Shown in pieces: positions 37,585 through 46,176 of a stretch of 64,000 bases of DNA. The stretch is from contig CAWGVL010000028.1 of assembly GCA_963825845.1 (NCBI GenBank), positions 1-64,000 on the forward strand. The letters are read 5' to 3'. A model generated the notes under the pieces. It saw only the letters and a list, made by a program, of their open reading frames with translations. It was not told the origin of the DNA and made no database searches. Every line of letters begins with the position of its first letter. The first letter of the stretch is position 1. The position numbers and the translations under genes were made by a program. Source of the stretch: DASQDN01 sp963825845 (GTDB lineage: Bacteria; Acidobacteriota; Terriglobia; Bryobacterales; Bryobacteraceae).

Positions 37585-40500
37585 ATGACAGCCAAATATA
37601 GCGTCGGCCTCGACGTTGGATCGACGACCGTCAAAGCTTGCATTGTGGAGATGTCCAATGGCTCGATCGTGTGGCAGGACTATCAGCGGCACGAGACCAA
37701 GCAGCCGGAAAAGTGCCTGGAGTTTTTGCAGCGCATGGAGTCCGAGACTGGGATCAATCCCGACAACACGCGTGTGTTCATGACCGGGTCAGGCGGTACG
37801 GCGGTTGCCGATCAGATCGGCGGGAAATTCGTGCAGGAAGTCACGGCCGTGTCGCTGGCGGTGGAGAAGCTTCATCCCGAGGTGTACTCCGTGGTGGAGC
37901 TTGGCGGCCAGGATGCGAAGATCATTGTCTTCAAAGATGACAACGAGAGCGGTCGCAAGAAAAAGATCCCGTCGATGAACGATAAGTGCGCCGGGGGGAC
38001 AGGCGCAGTGATCGACAAGATCAATGCGAAGCTCAAGATCCCTGTGGAAGAGCTGCCGGCGCTTGCGTATAACGGCATCAAGCTCCACAAGGTCGCGGGG
38101 AAATGCGGTGTCTTTGCTGAGACCGACATTAATGGTTTGCAGAAAGAGGGTACCCCGCCTGACGAACTGATGGCATCGCTGTTTGAAGCGATTATCCTGC
38201 AGAACCTCAGCGTGCTGACAAGGGGCCATACGCTGCGGCCGCATGTCCTGCTGCTCGGCGGACCCAATACGTTTATTCGCGGGATGCGGGAAGCGTGGGT
38301 CGCGAATATTCCGAGGATGTGGAAGGAACGGAAGGTCGAGATCCCGGAAGGCTCGACTCCTGACGAGTTGATCAAGGTGCCGCAGAACGCGCAATATTTT
38401 GCCGCTCTTGGGGCTATCGAGTTCGGGAACGATGAGGATCAGGACGTCGGACGATATCAGGGCTGGGCGAAGCTTCAACACTACATCGAATTCGGCCGCT
38501 CCGAGGAGAAGGCGGCGGCTGGCGGAAAAGGCCTGGTGTCCTCTAATTCGGAGCTCGACACGTTCAAGGATGCATACCGGCGAAAGAAGTTTACGCCGGC
38601 CGCATTCCGGCGTGGTGAGGTCGTGGCAGGCTTCATTGGTGTTGACGGCGGATCCACCTCGACCAAAGCGGCGCTACTGGACGAGAACGGGGACATCCTT
38701 TGCAAGGCGTACCAGCTTTCGAATGGGAATCCGATCGAAGACACAAAGCAGATGTTCGAGAATCTCCGTGACCAGGTAGAAGGTCAGGGCGCGAAACTCG
38801 AAGTGCTTGGCGTGGGTACTACGGGCTATGCGAAGGACATTCTGAAAGATGTTCTGCACGGGGATGTGGCGCTGGTGGAGACGGTAGCGCACACGGAATC
38901 GGCGGTCCGCTTCTATGACGACCCGCATGTCATCGTCGATGTGGGCGGGCAGGATATCAAGCTGATTGTCCTGAAGAATGGCCGTGTGAAGGATTTCAAG
39001 CTGAACACCCAATGCTCGGCCGGCAACGGATACTTTCTGCAATCCACGGCGGAGATGTTCGGCATCCCGGTGGAGAAGTTCGCTGACCAGGCGTTCGGCG
39101 CTCAGGCGATGCCTGTCTTCGGCTATGGCTGCGCGGTGTTCATGCAGTCCGACATCGTGAACTTCCAACGCCAGGGATGGAGGGCCGAGGAGATCCTTGC
39201 GGGACTCGCGGCAGTTCTTCCGAAGAACGTATTCCTGTACGTTGCGAGTATTCCCAATCTCGCGAATCTCGGATCGCGATTCGTGCTCCAGGGAGGGACG
39301 CAAAACAATCTCGCAGTGGTGAAGGCCGAAGTCGATTTCATCAACGCGAGTTTCCGGTCGATGGATAAGAGGCCGGAAGTCATTGTCCACGAGCACTGCG
39401 GCGAGTCAGGGGCCATCGGAGCGGGCGTGGAAGCGCTTCGTCTGTGGAAGAACGGCCGGCAGACAACGTTCATCGGACTTGATGCCGTGCGCAACATCCG
39501 ATATCGCACAACTCGTAATGAGAACACGCGATGCTACTTCTGCAAGAACAACTGTCTGCGTACGTTTATCGATGTGGATGCGAGCGGCGCGCCGCCGGAT
39601 CCAACGTTGCCGATGGTGGACATTCATCAGACTGAGCCTTTGCACGCGTCCTCGGGAGGGTGCGGGACGCATCATCACGAGGATCCGTTGAAGGCGCAGA
39701 AACAGCCGCTGGTGCGCATCCAACTCTCGTCCGGCGAGTTCGCCAAGATGCCGGAGCCGCAGTTCCAGGACAAGAAGACGAAGGTCCCGCTTCGCGTGAA
39801 CGAACAACGCCTGATCATAGCCACTTGCGAGAAGGGGACGGTGGAAGATGTCGACGACATGAAGGAGATCAAAGGCGGGCTGGATGCAGTAAAAGCGCAG
39901 AACCCGAACTTTGTCGATGTCGCCTCGCGGGAGGTCTTCCGCTTCCGCAACACGGACGTGGTCACCGATGCTTTTCCGACGATTCGCTGGTTCGATACGA
40001 ACAAGGAAGAAAAGAAGAAGCGCATCGCTCGGATGGAGGGGCGAAAGAGCATCCGCATCGGCATCCCGCGCGTGTTCTACATGTACTCCCACGCACAGAT
40101 GTTCAACGGATATTTTCAATCGCTGGGTATTCCCTCGGAGAACATTGTGTACTCCGATTACACGTCAAACGAGTTGTACCGTGCAGGAGCGAGCCGGGGC
40201 GCCATCGATCCCTGCTTTCCGGCGAAGATCGGTCTGGCCCATGTGCACAATCTGCTCTTCCTGAAAGGGCTGAAGAAGAAGCTGGATGTCATCTTCTACC
40301 CGATGTTCGACGTCATGCCCACGAAGCTGACGCATCTGCAGGCATCGAACGCCTGTCCGACCGTCACGGCCAGTCCGGAGACGGTGAAGGCTGCATTCAC
40401 CAAAGAATCGGACGTGTTCGCCGAGAACGGCGTAAAGTTCATGAATCCGGTTTTGAATATGGCGGACGCACAGTTGTTCGCGACCCAGATGTATGACGCG

Positions 40501-41244
40501 TTCAAGGATGTGCTGGGCCTGAGCCCGGAGGAGAACGACCGTGCCGTCGCCGCCGCGTATCAGCAGCAGCATCAGTATGAGAAGGAGATCCAGAAGAAAT
40601 CGCGGGAGACGCTTGACCAACTCGAACGCGAAGACCGTATCGGGATTGTCCTTCTTGCTCGCGTGTATCACCACGATCCGGGGTTGAACCACGAGATTCT
40701 GGAGGAATTCCAGAAGCTCGGGTACCCAATCTTCAGCCAGTCAACGCTGCCCTATGATGAGGACCTCCTCGAGCGGCTATTTGGGGACGAGGTGCGGGCA
40801 GGAGAGATTCGCTCCCCGCTGGAGATTCAGGATGTTTGGAAGAACAGCTACAGCGTCTCGACCAATCATAAGGTGTGGGCAGCGAAATTCACGGCGCGTC
40901 ACCCCAACCTGGTTGCCCTCGAGATGTCGAGCTTCAAATGTGGTCACGACGCTCCGATCTACGGTGTGATCGAGGGCATCATCGAACGCAGCGGCACACC
41001 CTACTTTTGCTTCAAGGATCTGGACGAGAATAAGCCTGCGGGCTCGATCAAGATCCGTGTCGAAACGATCGATTATTTCCTGCGCCGGTATCGGGAGGAT
41101 GTCATCGCGCGACGGAAGAAGGAGCTTGACATCGAGGCGAAACTCGCTGAGTTGGAAAGTCACCTGCTGGGTCGGACTGAGGCGGGGTGCGATGAAGTTA
41201 TCGAGGCGCCGCAATTCGAGGTTGCACGGGTGGCCGCCGACTAG
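37585..41244 (+). CDS. Acyl-CoA dehydratase activase (tandem BadF/BcrA-type ATPase domains plus DUF2229-like part)
   Basis: 1219 residues. Two ASKHA-fold ATPase domains are in tandem: the first begins YSVGLDVGSTTVKACIVEM and has NDKCAGGTGAVIDK; the second begins near residue 350 with IGVDGGSTSTKAALLDE and has NTQCSAGNGYFLQS. Each Cys is the site where such activases hold a shared 4Fe-4S cluster. A Cys-rich segment (CYFCKNNCLRTF) and a DUF2229/HGD-D-like region (IGIPRVFYMYSHAQMFNGYF, GASRGAIDPCFPAKIGLAH) follow. Activases of this type use ATP to inject one electron into a dehydratase or reductase. AGGAGG precedes the ATG. Whether this one serves the upstream protein is inferred. Confidence 0.88.
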   Translation: MTAKYSVGLDVGSTTVKACIVEMSNGSIVWQDYQRHETKQPEKCLEFLQRMESETGINPDNTRVFMTGSGGTAVADQIGGKFVQEVTAVSLAVEKLHPEVYSVVELGGQDAKIIVFKDDNESGRKKKIPSMNDKCAGGTGAVIDKINAKLKIPVEELPALAYNGIKLHKVAGKCGVFAETDINGLQKEGTPPDELMASLFEAIILQNLSVLTRGHTLRPHVLLLGGPNTFIRGMREAWVANIPRMWKERKVEIPEGSTPDELIKVPQNAQYFAALGAIEFGNDEDQDVGRYQGWAKLQHYIEFGRSEEKAAAGGKGLVSSNSELDTFKDAYRRKKFTPAAFRRGEVVAGFIGVDGGSTSTKAALLDENGDILCKAYQLSNGNPIEDTKQMFENLRDQVEGQGAKLEVLGVGTTGYAKDILKDVLHGDVALVETVAHTESAVRFYDDPHVIVDVGGQDIKLIVLKNGRVKDFKLNTQCSAGNGYFLQSTAEMFGIPVEKFADQAFGAQAMPVFGYGCAVFMQSDIVNFQRQGWRAEEILAGLAAVLPKNVFLYVASIPNLANLGSRFVLQGGTQNNLAVVKAEVDFINASFRSMDKRPEVIVHEHCGESGAIGAGVEALRLWKNGRQTTFIGLDAVRNIRYRTTRNENTRCYFCKNNCLRTFIDVDASGAPPDPTLPMVDIHQTEPLHASSGGCGTHHHEDPLKAQKQPLVRIQLSSGEFAKMPEPQFQDKKTKVPLRVNEQRLIIATCEKGTVEDVDDMKEIKGGLDAVKAQNPNFVDVASREVFRFRNTDVVTDAFPTIRWFDTNKEEKKKRIARMEGRKSIRIGIPRVFYMYSHAQMFNGYFQSLGIPSENIVYSDYTSNELYRAGASRGAIDPCFPAKIGLAHVHNLLFLKGLKKKLDVIFYPMFDVMPTKLTHLQASNACPTVTASPETVKAAFTKESDVFAENGVKFMNPVLNMADAQLFATQMYDAFKDVLGLSPEENDRAVAAAYQQQHQYEKEIQKKSRETLDQLEREDRIGIVLLARVYHHDPGLNHEILEEFQKLGYPIFSQSTLPYDEDLLERLFGDEVRAGEIRSPLEIQDVWKNSYSVSTNHKVWAAKFTARHPNLVALEMSSFKCGHDAPIYGVIEGIIERSGTPYFCFKDLDENKPAGSIKIRVETIDYFLRRYREDVIARRKKELDIEAKLAELESHLLGRTEAGCDEVIEAPQFEVARVAAD

Positions 41245-41805
41245 CCGCTTTCCTGCATTGAGCCGCGTGTTCTCTGACACGGATGCGTTTTCCGCGCATA
41301 GCGGGGGCGTGTCTATGGGGTTACGTTTGCGCGGGCGTGGCACATGTTTGGCCTGCGCGCATCCCTAGCTACGATATTCGACTAGAGTGCGCACGAGCTC
41401 ACCGGAGTTGCCGGACCTCCTTGTTCTCAATCGCCTGCTTCCCACGTATGGTGGCGCGGTCCAGGCAAATCAGCCGATGTTCGCGCCGTGAACGGCTAAC
41501 AGTTCCGCGCGTCGCTCCAAGGTGAGAGGCTCGCGCACTGATTCGGGGCCAGCGCGTCGTAGCCTGCTGAATGTGTCGTCTACACAAAGACTATAACAAG
41601 GCATACTCATCGATAATCACGTAGAATTCCGTGATGTCACACAGTAATTCCCTGTGGGTACACTCGCGGAAGATGCAGCTACGCAATGCGAGATGAAGGT
41701 AACCCAATTCAGCCCCTCCTGACTGGACTCCGATCTGATCCCCAGCTAACGATACTGTCGACTTGAACGTCCAGAATGATGTTTGTGAAGAAGAGGTGAA
41801 CTGAA
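41245..41805. other. Intergenic region without a supported gene
   Basis: 560 bp. A minus-strand reading around 41450-41575 looks faintly like the tail of a cupin protein but has a stop codon and no beginning. No terminator with a T-run follows the activase stop. AT-rich sequence near 41590-41650 (CATACTCATCGATAATCACG) may hold a promoter for the next gene, but no clear -35/-10 pair was found. Confidence 0.35.
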
Positions 41806-42129
41806 ATGACGTGTGAATGGTACCGAAACGTGATGCTCACTTTATGCGCGGGGTTTCTCTTGATCCTGATCTTGAGGCCTGCCGCCCCGGTGCAAGCCCA
41901 GGCGGGAAATGGGCCTTGGTACGTTGAACCGAGGACCGTTTTGGTGCCGGATGCCGATGGCGGCCAAGTGCAGGGTAAGGTAATGATCGACTTGCGGAAT
42001 GGCGATATCTGGGGTTTTCCCACCAAATCGATATTGCCATACCCGGTAGATCCACTACGGAAGGATTTGCCAGTGGTCAAGCCGGTGTATCTGGGCCGGT
42101 TTGACTTGACGGCAGCGCGGCGGCAGTAG
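41806..42129 (+). CDS. Small secreted hypothetical protein
   Basis: 107 residues. The N-terminus has a hydrophobic signal (VMLTLCAGFLLILILRP) ending in a typical cleavage region (APVQAQA). The mature part of about 70 residues contains VEPRTVLVPDADGGQVQGKV and a WGFPT motif. Small periplasmic proteins of this kind are common in Acidobacteria but I cannot name a family. AGAGGTG precedes the ATG at 41806. Confidence 0.65.
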   Translation: MTCEWYRNVMLTLCAGFLLILILRPAAPVQAQAGNGPWYVEPRTVLVPDADGGQVQGKVMIDLRNGDIWGFPTKSILPYPVDPLRKDLPVVKPVYLGRFDLTAARRQ

Positions 42130-42300
42130 GTTCGGCATTCCGCTCGGGTCTCGACAGTTCTGAGACGAGTCGCCCATGTTTTGCGGATCACCCGGATTTT
42201 CCTTAAGACGTCGGCCATACATCCCGGCCGCCAGTACGAATAGATCAGCGCGTCCATTGTCGAAACGGCCCGCTGCTGCGTATCCTATCGTTGCCCCTAT

Positions 42301-42582
42301 ATGGAACGCTCAACCCTGGAACATGTTGCCGATCTTGTCCTTCGGAGGGCTCTGACAGAAGTGGAACATACCGGGGCCGATCTGTGGGAGGCGCTCCGGG
42401 CAGCATACCCGTTTGGAGATTCTCCTGAGGGCCGCGTTGTGTGGGTTCAAGCACTGCTGGATCACCCCCGTGTGTTGCAGGCCCTCCAACTCTCCAATCT
42501 TGACCATCAGGATGTCGCTGCCTACCGAACGTCTTCAAGCTGTCTGCGGATGTTGGCGCAGCGACTCTCGCAATCGATCTGA
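42301..42582 (+). CDS. Small hypothetical protein
   Basis: 93 residues, largely helical in appearance (LEHVADLVLRRALTEVEHTG and WVQALLDHPRVLQALQLSNL), with no signal peptide or membrane segment. The start context is weak. No family is recognised. Its composition is like a real protein, and it sits between a secreted-protein gene and the Flp pilin gene in the same direction, but existence is not certain. Confidence 0.45.
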   Translation: MERSTLEHVADLVLRRALTEVEHTGADLWEALRAAYPFGDSPEGRVVWVQALLDHPRVLQALQLSNLDHQDVAAYRTSSSCLRMLAQRLSQSI

Positions 42583-42725
42583 CCTCGCGGCCGTGCCGGC
42601 CACCTCAACCGAACTGAACAGGATTCGCAAACGTACTCGTAGTACCGATACCCCATAGTCTCCCGCGGTGGATAGCCGCACAATGGCAGTGGCCTTAACG
42701 AAGGTACAAAAGGAGTGACAAAGAT

Positions 42726-42902
42726 ATGAACCAAATCCTCAGGAAATTGTGGAAAGATGATCGCGGTCAGGATCTGATTGAATATGCGCTCATGGCCGGC
42801 TTCGTTGCCGTGGCAGCAGGCGCGATCATGCCTACAGTTTCCACGCAAATTAGCCAGATATTCTCCAAGGTCTCATCGGTCATGACACTCGCGAATAGGT
42901 AG
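42726..42902 (+). CDS. Flp family type IVb pilin
   Basis: 58 residues. The prepilin signature is complete: a charged leader (LRKLWKDDRG), cleavage expected after Gly 14, then QDLIEYALMAGFVAVAAGAI with Glu at +5 and Tyr at +6 of the mature pilin, and a hydrophobic helix. AAAGGAG lies upstream. Flp pilins are processed by a TadV/CpaA peptidase and assembled by the Tad/Cpa machinery for adhesion; none of those genes are in the window. A strong hairpin follows the stop. Confidence 0.92.
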   Translation: MNQILRKLWKDDRGQDLIEYALMAGFVAVAAGAIMPTVSTQISQIFSKVSSVMTLANR

Positions 42903-42922
42903 GAACTTGACGGGTCTGCGAA

Positions 42923-42949
42923 TGGACGGAAAGGGCTACTTTCCGTCCA
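42923..42949 (+). terminator. Hairpin after the Flp pilin gene, probable terminator
   Basis: A perfect 11-bp stem TGGACGGAAAG (42923-42933) and CTTTCCGTCCA (42939-42949) with a 5-nt loop begins 21 bp after the stop codon. The sequence after the stem (CTGCTCTCAC) is not a T-run, so it may stabilise the transcript end or terminate weakly. Confidence 0.6.
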
Positions 42950-43050
42950 CTGCTCTCACAGTCATTGCGCAATCGCAGTCGGGCAGTGCAACCTGCATAA
43001 CACGTCTACCATTTCGGTACACTATCGAGAGTAGGAACAACGAGCGTCGA

Positions 43051-43098
43051 TCAACATGCCCGGGTGGCGAAATCGGCAGACGCAACGGACTTAAAATC
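43051..43098 (+). repeat. Left attachment-site repeat: truncated tRNA-Leu 5' half
   Basis: 48 bases identical to 47860-47907, covering seven bases upstream of the tRNA, the acceptor 5' strand, D-arm, anticodon stem and loop with TAA, and then two bases of the 3' stem. After 43098 the tRNA sequence stops and unrelated sequence begins. No variable arm, T-arm or acceptor 3' strand is present, so this copy cannot make a tRNA. Confidence 0.92.
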
Positions 43099-43193
43099 TA
43101 TCCAGAGCCTCTGCTCTCGATTACTACGGCCTGCTAAGCCGTTGTATTTACAATGCGATAACCCACATAAGTATCATCGCGGATCAATCGTTA

Positions 43194-43232
43194 GCAACGC
43201 AGCGTCGCTACAGTTTCCGCTACACTTAGCGG
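43194..43232 (+). pseudogene. Second integrase 3'-end remnant just inside the left attachment site
   Basis: The stretch containing CTACAGTTTCCGCTACACT matches the last coding part of the recombinase at about 47788-47825. Both translate to ATVSATL followed by SG or TG. Nothing further upstream of it looks like integrase. It suggests that a related element once ended here, so the site has been used more than once. Confidence 0.65.
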
Positions 43233-43309
43233 CCCCTCGATCCCCGGTACCCGTCCACAGATTATTTACAATCACCAAGGGCTTTAGCGGCATATCCGGG
43301 GCGGGTGGA

Positions 43310-43365
43310 ACGTTGGGCCGATTACTCCATCCAGCGCACTTCGGGAGAAATGTACACTGCAGAGA
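43310..43365 (+). repeat. Diverged third copy of the island module (partial)
   Basis: The stretch with ACTCCATCCAGC, then TGTACACTGCAGAGAAA, aligns with the start of the duplicated modules (ACTCCATCCAGC near 43711 and 45565; GCAGAGAAA or ACAGCAGAGAAA further on). Similarity fades on both sides. The rest of 43099-43599 holds no gene I can support; one reading frame (43444-43641) is open but unrecognised. Confidence 0.5.
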
Positions 43366-43599
43366 AACCAGGGTGGTGCGCTACTTTGACCACGAAGAGA
43401 TTTTCATCTCGTGTAGTCGTTTGCATTCTGAGCAGAGGGTTTCGTGGGAGTAGTGGGTGAGTTGGCTAGGATAGACGGCGAACACATCGGAGTGCCCGGC
43501 AAGCGCAGTGTAGGGGCGACAATCACTTTATCTTTCTTCGGTTCAGCGCCGGTAGTGTCTGGCACGAACTCCGTAGCTGTAGCCAGAGGAGGCTACGGC

Positions 43600-44268
43600 C
43601 GGTCACCTAAACTTCCTGTGGGTGGGAGATCAGTGATATGAAAGTCGGCAACAATCTGCGGGTGGGACGTCAGCACGTCAAATCTGACGGGGGTTAACGG
43701 ATGCGCCGACTACTCCATCCAGCTCAAAGGATATGCACAGCAGAGAAAATACGTGAGCGGTATACGGTATATCACCTGAAACCCGTACCCTGCGAAAATT
43801 CTCGGGATTCGCGGCCCAAACGACCGCGATTTCACGCCCGCCTATTATGGTGGATCGAACCGAATCGCTGTACAGTAAGACCATTAAGTACTTTCGGCCT
43901 ATTGCACCGTGCGGGGACTTTTCGGTAAGATTCGTTTGATTTTGTGTAGGTAAACGCAGGGTTGGGTCCAGTGTTCCACCACCGGACCCTTCCACTTCCA
44001 CAAAACCCCGTCATTGGAGGGCGGGACTTCATGGCATCAACTGTTTTAGCACCATTCCTGGTGCGTCTGCGCCTCGCAATCTACTTGACCTGGAGAGAAG
44101 TATGCTTCTCGCCGCGGGTCTATTAATCTACGTGTGCGTAGCGGCTGCGCTGTACATCACCGATGTCGGCCGCCCGCACTCTCAGTCCTTCTCGCATCGG
44201 CAGCATCGAGACAATTGTTTGGTCGGCGCGTTGCTCTGGCCGCCTGGTGCGATCCTGTTATTGATTGC
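43600..44268 (+). repeat. Island module copy A (about 0.67 kb direct repeat)
   Basis: Nearly identical to 45457-46117. From about 43680 to 44250 differences are a handful of single substitutions and two 3-bp length changes, at about 43720 and 44112. The second removes one codon of the micro-ORF encoding a membrane protein without disturbing its frame. Outside that core, single-base length differences appear. An inverted repeat GGGTCC/GGACCC lies near 43963-43989. The module also has a minus-strand open frame of 107 codons (43678-44001) conserved in both copies, not recognised. Confidence 0.9.
44031..44126 (+). CDS. Micro-ORF, 31 aa (module A)
   Basis: Starts at ATG 44031 after a good GGAGG site and reads MASTVLAPFLVRLRLAI, then YLTWREVCFSPRVY. 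It overlaps the next micro-ORF in another frame by 25 bp. The copy in module B (45881-45973) is kept open, one residue shorter, with a His for Tyr change. It could be a short peptide that couples translation to the next ORF; I have no family for it. Confidence 0.4.
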   Translation: MASTVLAPFLVRLRLAIYLTWREVCFSPRVY

Positions 44269-44317
44269 GAGGCTTACGCCGAGCGGCACTACCGAAATCC
44301 TGGAGCGTGTGCCGTGA
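44102..44317 (+). CDS. Small membrane protein, 71 aa (module A)
   Basis: Two membrane helices, LLAAGLLIYVCVAAALYITD and LVGALLWPPGAILLLIARL, are separated by a His/Arg/Gln/Ser-rich hydrophilic loop of about 20 residues. GGAGAG precedes the ATG. The copy in module B has one codon fewer (LAG for LAAG), an in-frame change that supports coding. The stop codon TGA overlaps the GTG start of the methyltransferase (GTGA), so the two are probably translationally coupled. Family not recognised. Confidence 0.6.
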   Translation: MLLAAGLLIYVCVAAALYITDVGRPHSQSFSHRQHRDNCLVGALLWPPGAILLLIARLTPSGTTEILERVP

Positions 44318-45108
44318 CCTCAACGATTCTGCCGGTCGATAGGGTCGAGAATGCTGCTGAAATGGCATTGATTGACCGCTTGGAGTATAGGCTACTCCGT
44401 AAACTGTACCCCTCCGATCCGGCCCACATGAATGGATCAGCCTACGCGGGTAAGTCTAAATTACGCACGTTATTGGGGGATGAAATCACCAATCGCATAG
44501 TCCGCAGTGGGACCGTGCTGGATTTCGGGTGCGGAACTGGCGGTGATTGTATCGAACTCGCAAGATCAGGATGCGAACGGGTGATTGGCTTCGATATTCA
44601 GGATCGATTTCTCCGTATCGCGCGTGGGAACGCCGAGACCGCAGGCGTCGGTGATCGATGCACGTTTACCATGGAGCCGCCACGGTCGATTGACGCGATT
44701 GTAAGTATTGATGCATTTGAGCACTTTAGTAATCCAGCGTCCGCATTGAAAACCATGCACGCGATGCTAAGGCCTGGCGGCCGCATTTACGTGAGTTTTG
44801 GACCGACGTGGTATCACCCTCTCGGTGGGCACTTGTTCTCCGTCTTCCCTTGGGCGCATCTTCTATTCAGTGAGACAGCGTTGTGTGCGTGGAGATCTCA
44901 TGTTCGCACTGACGGAGCGCGTCGGTTTTCAGATGTGGCGGGTGGACTCAATCAGATGACAATCCGGACGTTTGTTTCTCTGGTTAAGTCCAGCCCACTA
45001 AAACTTGAGTCGTTGCAGAGCGTGCCGATCCGTGCTGTCAGATCGCTTCATAACAGCCTGACACGAGAATTCACCACTGCAATGGTAAGAGCAGTACTGT
45101 TCCGTTAG
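44314..45108 (+). CDS. Class I SAM-dependent methyltransferase
   Basis: 264 residues from the GTG at 44314, which overlaps the preceding stop. Motif I is TVLDFGCGTGGDCIELA near residue 70; the acidic end of strand 2 is in RVIGFDIQDRF; motif IV-like sequence is AIVSIDAFEHFSNPA, followed by MLRPGGRIYVSFGPTWYHP. This pattern resembles small-molecule or sugar/lipid methyltransferases (Methyltransf_11/25). The C-terminal 90 residues carry a hydrophobic GGHLFSVFPWAHLLF stretch. It is the cargo gene behind module A in the island; substrate unknown. Confidence 0.85.
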   Translation: MTSTILPVDRVENAAEMALIDRLEYRLLRKLYPSDPAHMNGSAYAGKSKLRTLLGDEITNRIVRSGTVLDFGCGTGGDCIELARSGCERVIGFDIQDRFLRIARGNAETAGVGDRCTFTMEPPRSIDAIVSIDAFEHFSNPASALKTMHAMLRPGGRIYVSFGPTWYHPLGGHLFSVFPWAHLLFSETALCAWRSHVRTDGARRFSDVAGGLNQMTIRTFVSLVKSSPLKLESLQSVPIRAVRSLHNSLTREFTTAMVRAVLFR

Positions 45109-45172
45109 TGTCACCGTCAGAGTGATAGGATGTTCCCGTCGCGCGTCAATGCGTGGACGGAGGACAAACTTG
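45109..45172 (+). promoter_or_regulatory. Conserved leader copy 1
   Basis: Begins GTCACCGTCAGAG one base after the methyltransferase stop and ends ACGGAGGACAAACTTG, where TTG (45170-45172) corresponds to the start codon of the other copies. The variable centre can fold as CGCGC/GCGTG (45140-45144 with 45151-45155, one G-U pair). The peptide that would follow stops after nine codons (KLILTVLL), so its gene is lost. 45173-45456 holds nothing else I can support. Confidence 0.65.
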
Positions 45173-45456
45173 AAACTCATTTTGACGGTATTGCTCTGAG
45201 GCATCCGGCGAAAGTACTTAAGTAGCGTCTCGAATCGATACTGCGGCAGCTTGAAATTTCAAAGAAAGTTTAAGGCTCATTCGCTCCATCCGATAGGCCT
45301 GTCATGTTCCGTCTGCTCGTCGCCTTCCTCAAGTGGCTCAAGCCGCAAAGATAGGCGGATGAGGGTCACGCGCGGGCGGAGCGTAGAGAGGAATGGTATT
45401 ACCCGCAGGGCTAGATAAAACGACTAACCTGAAGGAATTTCATGAGAAGTTTAGGG

Positions 45457-46117
45457 CGTCGCCTAAAATTTCTGTGCTGGGATCAGTGATGTCAAGTCGG
45501 CAAGAATCTGCGGGTGGGACGTCAGCACGTCAAATCTGACGGCGGGTTAACGGATGCGTCGACTACTCCATCCAGCAAGGATATGTACAGCAGAGAAAAT
45601 ACGTGAGCGGTATACGGTATATCACCTGAAACCCGTACCCTGCGAAAATTCTCGGGATTCGTGGCCCAAACGACCGCGATTTCACGCCCGCCTATTATGG
45701 TGGATCGAACCGAATCGCTGTACAGTAAGACCATTAAGTACTTTCGGCCTATTGCACCGTGCGGGGACTTTTCGGTAAGATTCGTTTGATTTTGTGTAGG
45801 TAAACGCAGGGTTGGGTCCAGTGTTCCACCACCGGACCCTTCCACTTCCACAAAACCCCGTCATTGGAGGGCGGGACTTCATGGCATCAACTGTTTTAGC
45901 ACCATTCCTGGTGCGTCTGCGCCTCGCAATCCACTTGACCTGGAGAGAAGTATGCTTCTCGCGGGTCTATTAATCTACGTGTGCGTAGCGGCTGCGCTGT
46001 ACATCACCGATGTCGGCCGCCCGCACTCTCAGTCCTTCTCGCATCGGCAGCATCGAGACAATTATTTGGTCGGCGCGTTGCTCTGGCCGCTTGGTGCGGT
46101 TCTGTTGCTGGTCGCCT
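45457..46117 (+). repeat. Island module copy B (about 0.66 kb direct repeat)
   Basis: Second copy of 43600-44268, in the same orientation 1.85 kb downstream. Similarity starts near CCTAAAATTTCTGTG and fades after TGGTGCGGTTCTGTTG. The high identity shows a recent duplication or ongoing gene conversion. Copy B leads into different downstream genes from copy A. Confidence 0.9.
45881..45973 (+). CDS. Micro-ORF, 30 aa (module B)
   Basis: Counterpart of 44031-44126 with the same GGAGG site and start; reads MASTVLAPFLVRLRLAI, then HLTWREVCFSRVY. The 3-bp deletion shortens it by one residue without changing frame. It overlaps the next small ORF by 22 bp. Confidence 0.4.
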   Translation: MASTVLAPFLVRLRLAIHLTWREVCFSRVY

Positions 46118-46176
46118 GCATGATCCCTTCGTATCGTGCTCGTTCGATGGATGAGGAGGCGTGGTGGAGATCGTAA
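45952..46176 (+). CDS. Small membrane protein, 74 aa (module B)
   Basis: Counterpart of 44102-44317 with the same two helices and hydrophilic loop; the second helix reads LVGALLWPLGAVLLLVACM. After the end of the repeat its C-terminus differs (PSYRARSMDEEAWWRS). Its last 16 bases overlap the next micro-ORF start. Confidence 0.6.
   Translation: MLLAGLLIYVCVAAALYITDVGRPHSQSFSHRQHRDNYLVGALLWPLGAVLLLVACMIPSYRARSMDEEAWWRS

Noticed and set aside
41399..41587. Minus-strand reading resembling the tail of a cupin protein
   Set aside because: Only about 35 residues look similar, a stop interrupts them and no upstream part of such a gene is present.
43051..43098. A second tRNA-Leu gene
   Set aside because: The sequence stops after the anticodon loop and two stem bases; variable arm, T-arm and acceptor 3' strand are absent.
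43678..44001. Minus-strand 107-codon frame conserved in both island modules
   Set aside because: The modules differ by too few bases to show selection, several other frames are open in both copies, and no motif is visible.
43600..46117. CRISPR array or composite transposon ends
   Set aside because: There are only two long direct repeats and one fragment, no short regularly spaced repeats, no cas genes, no transposase and no inverted terminal repeats.
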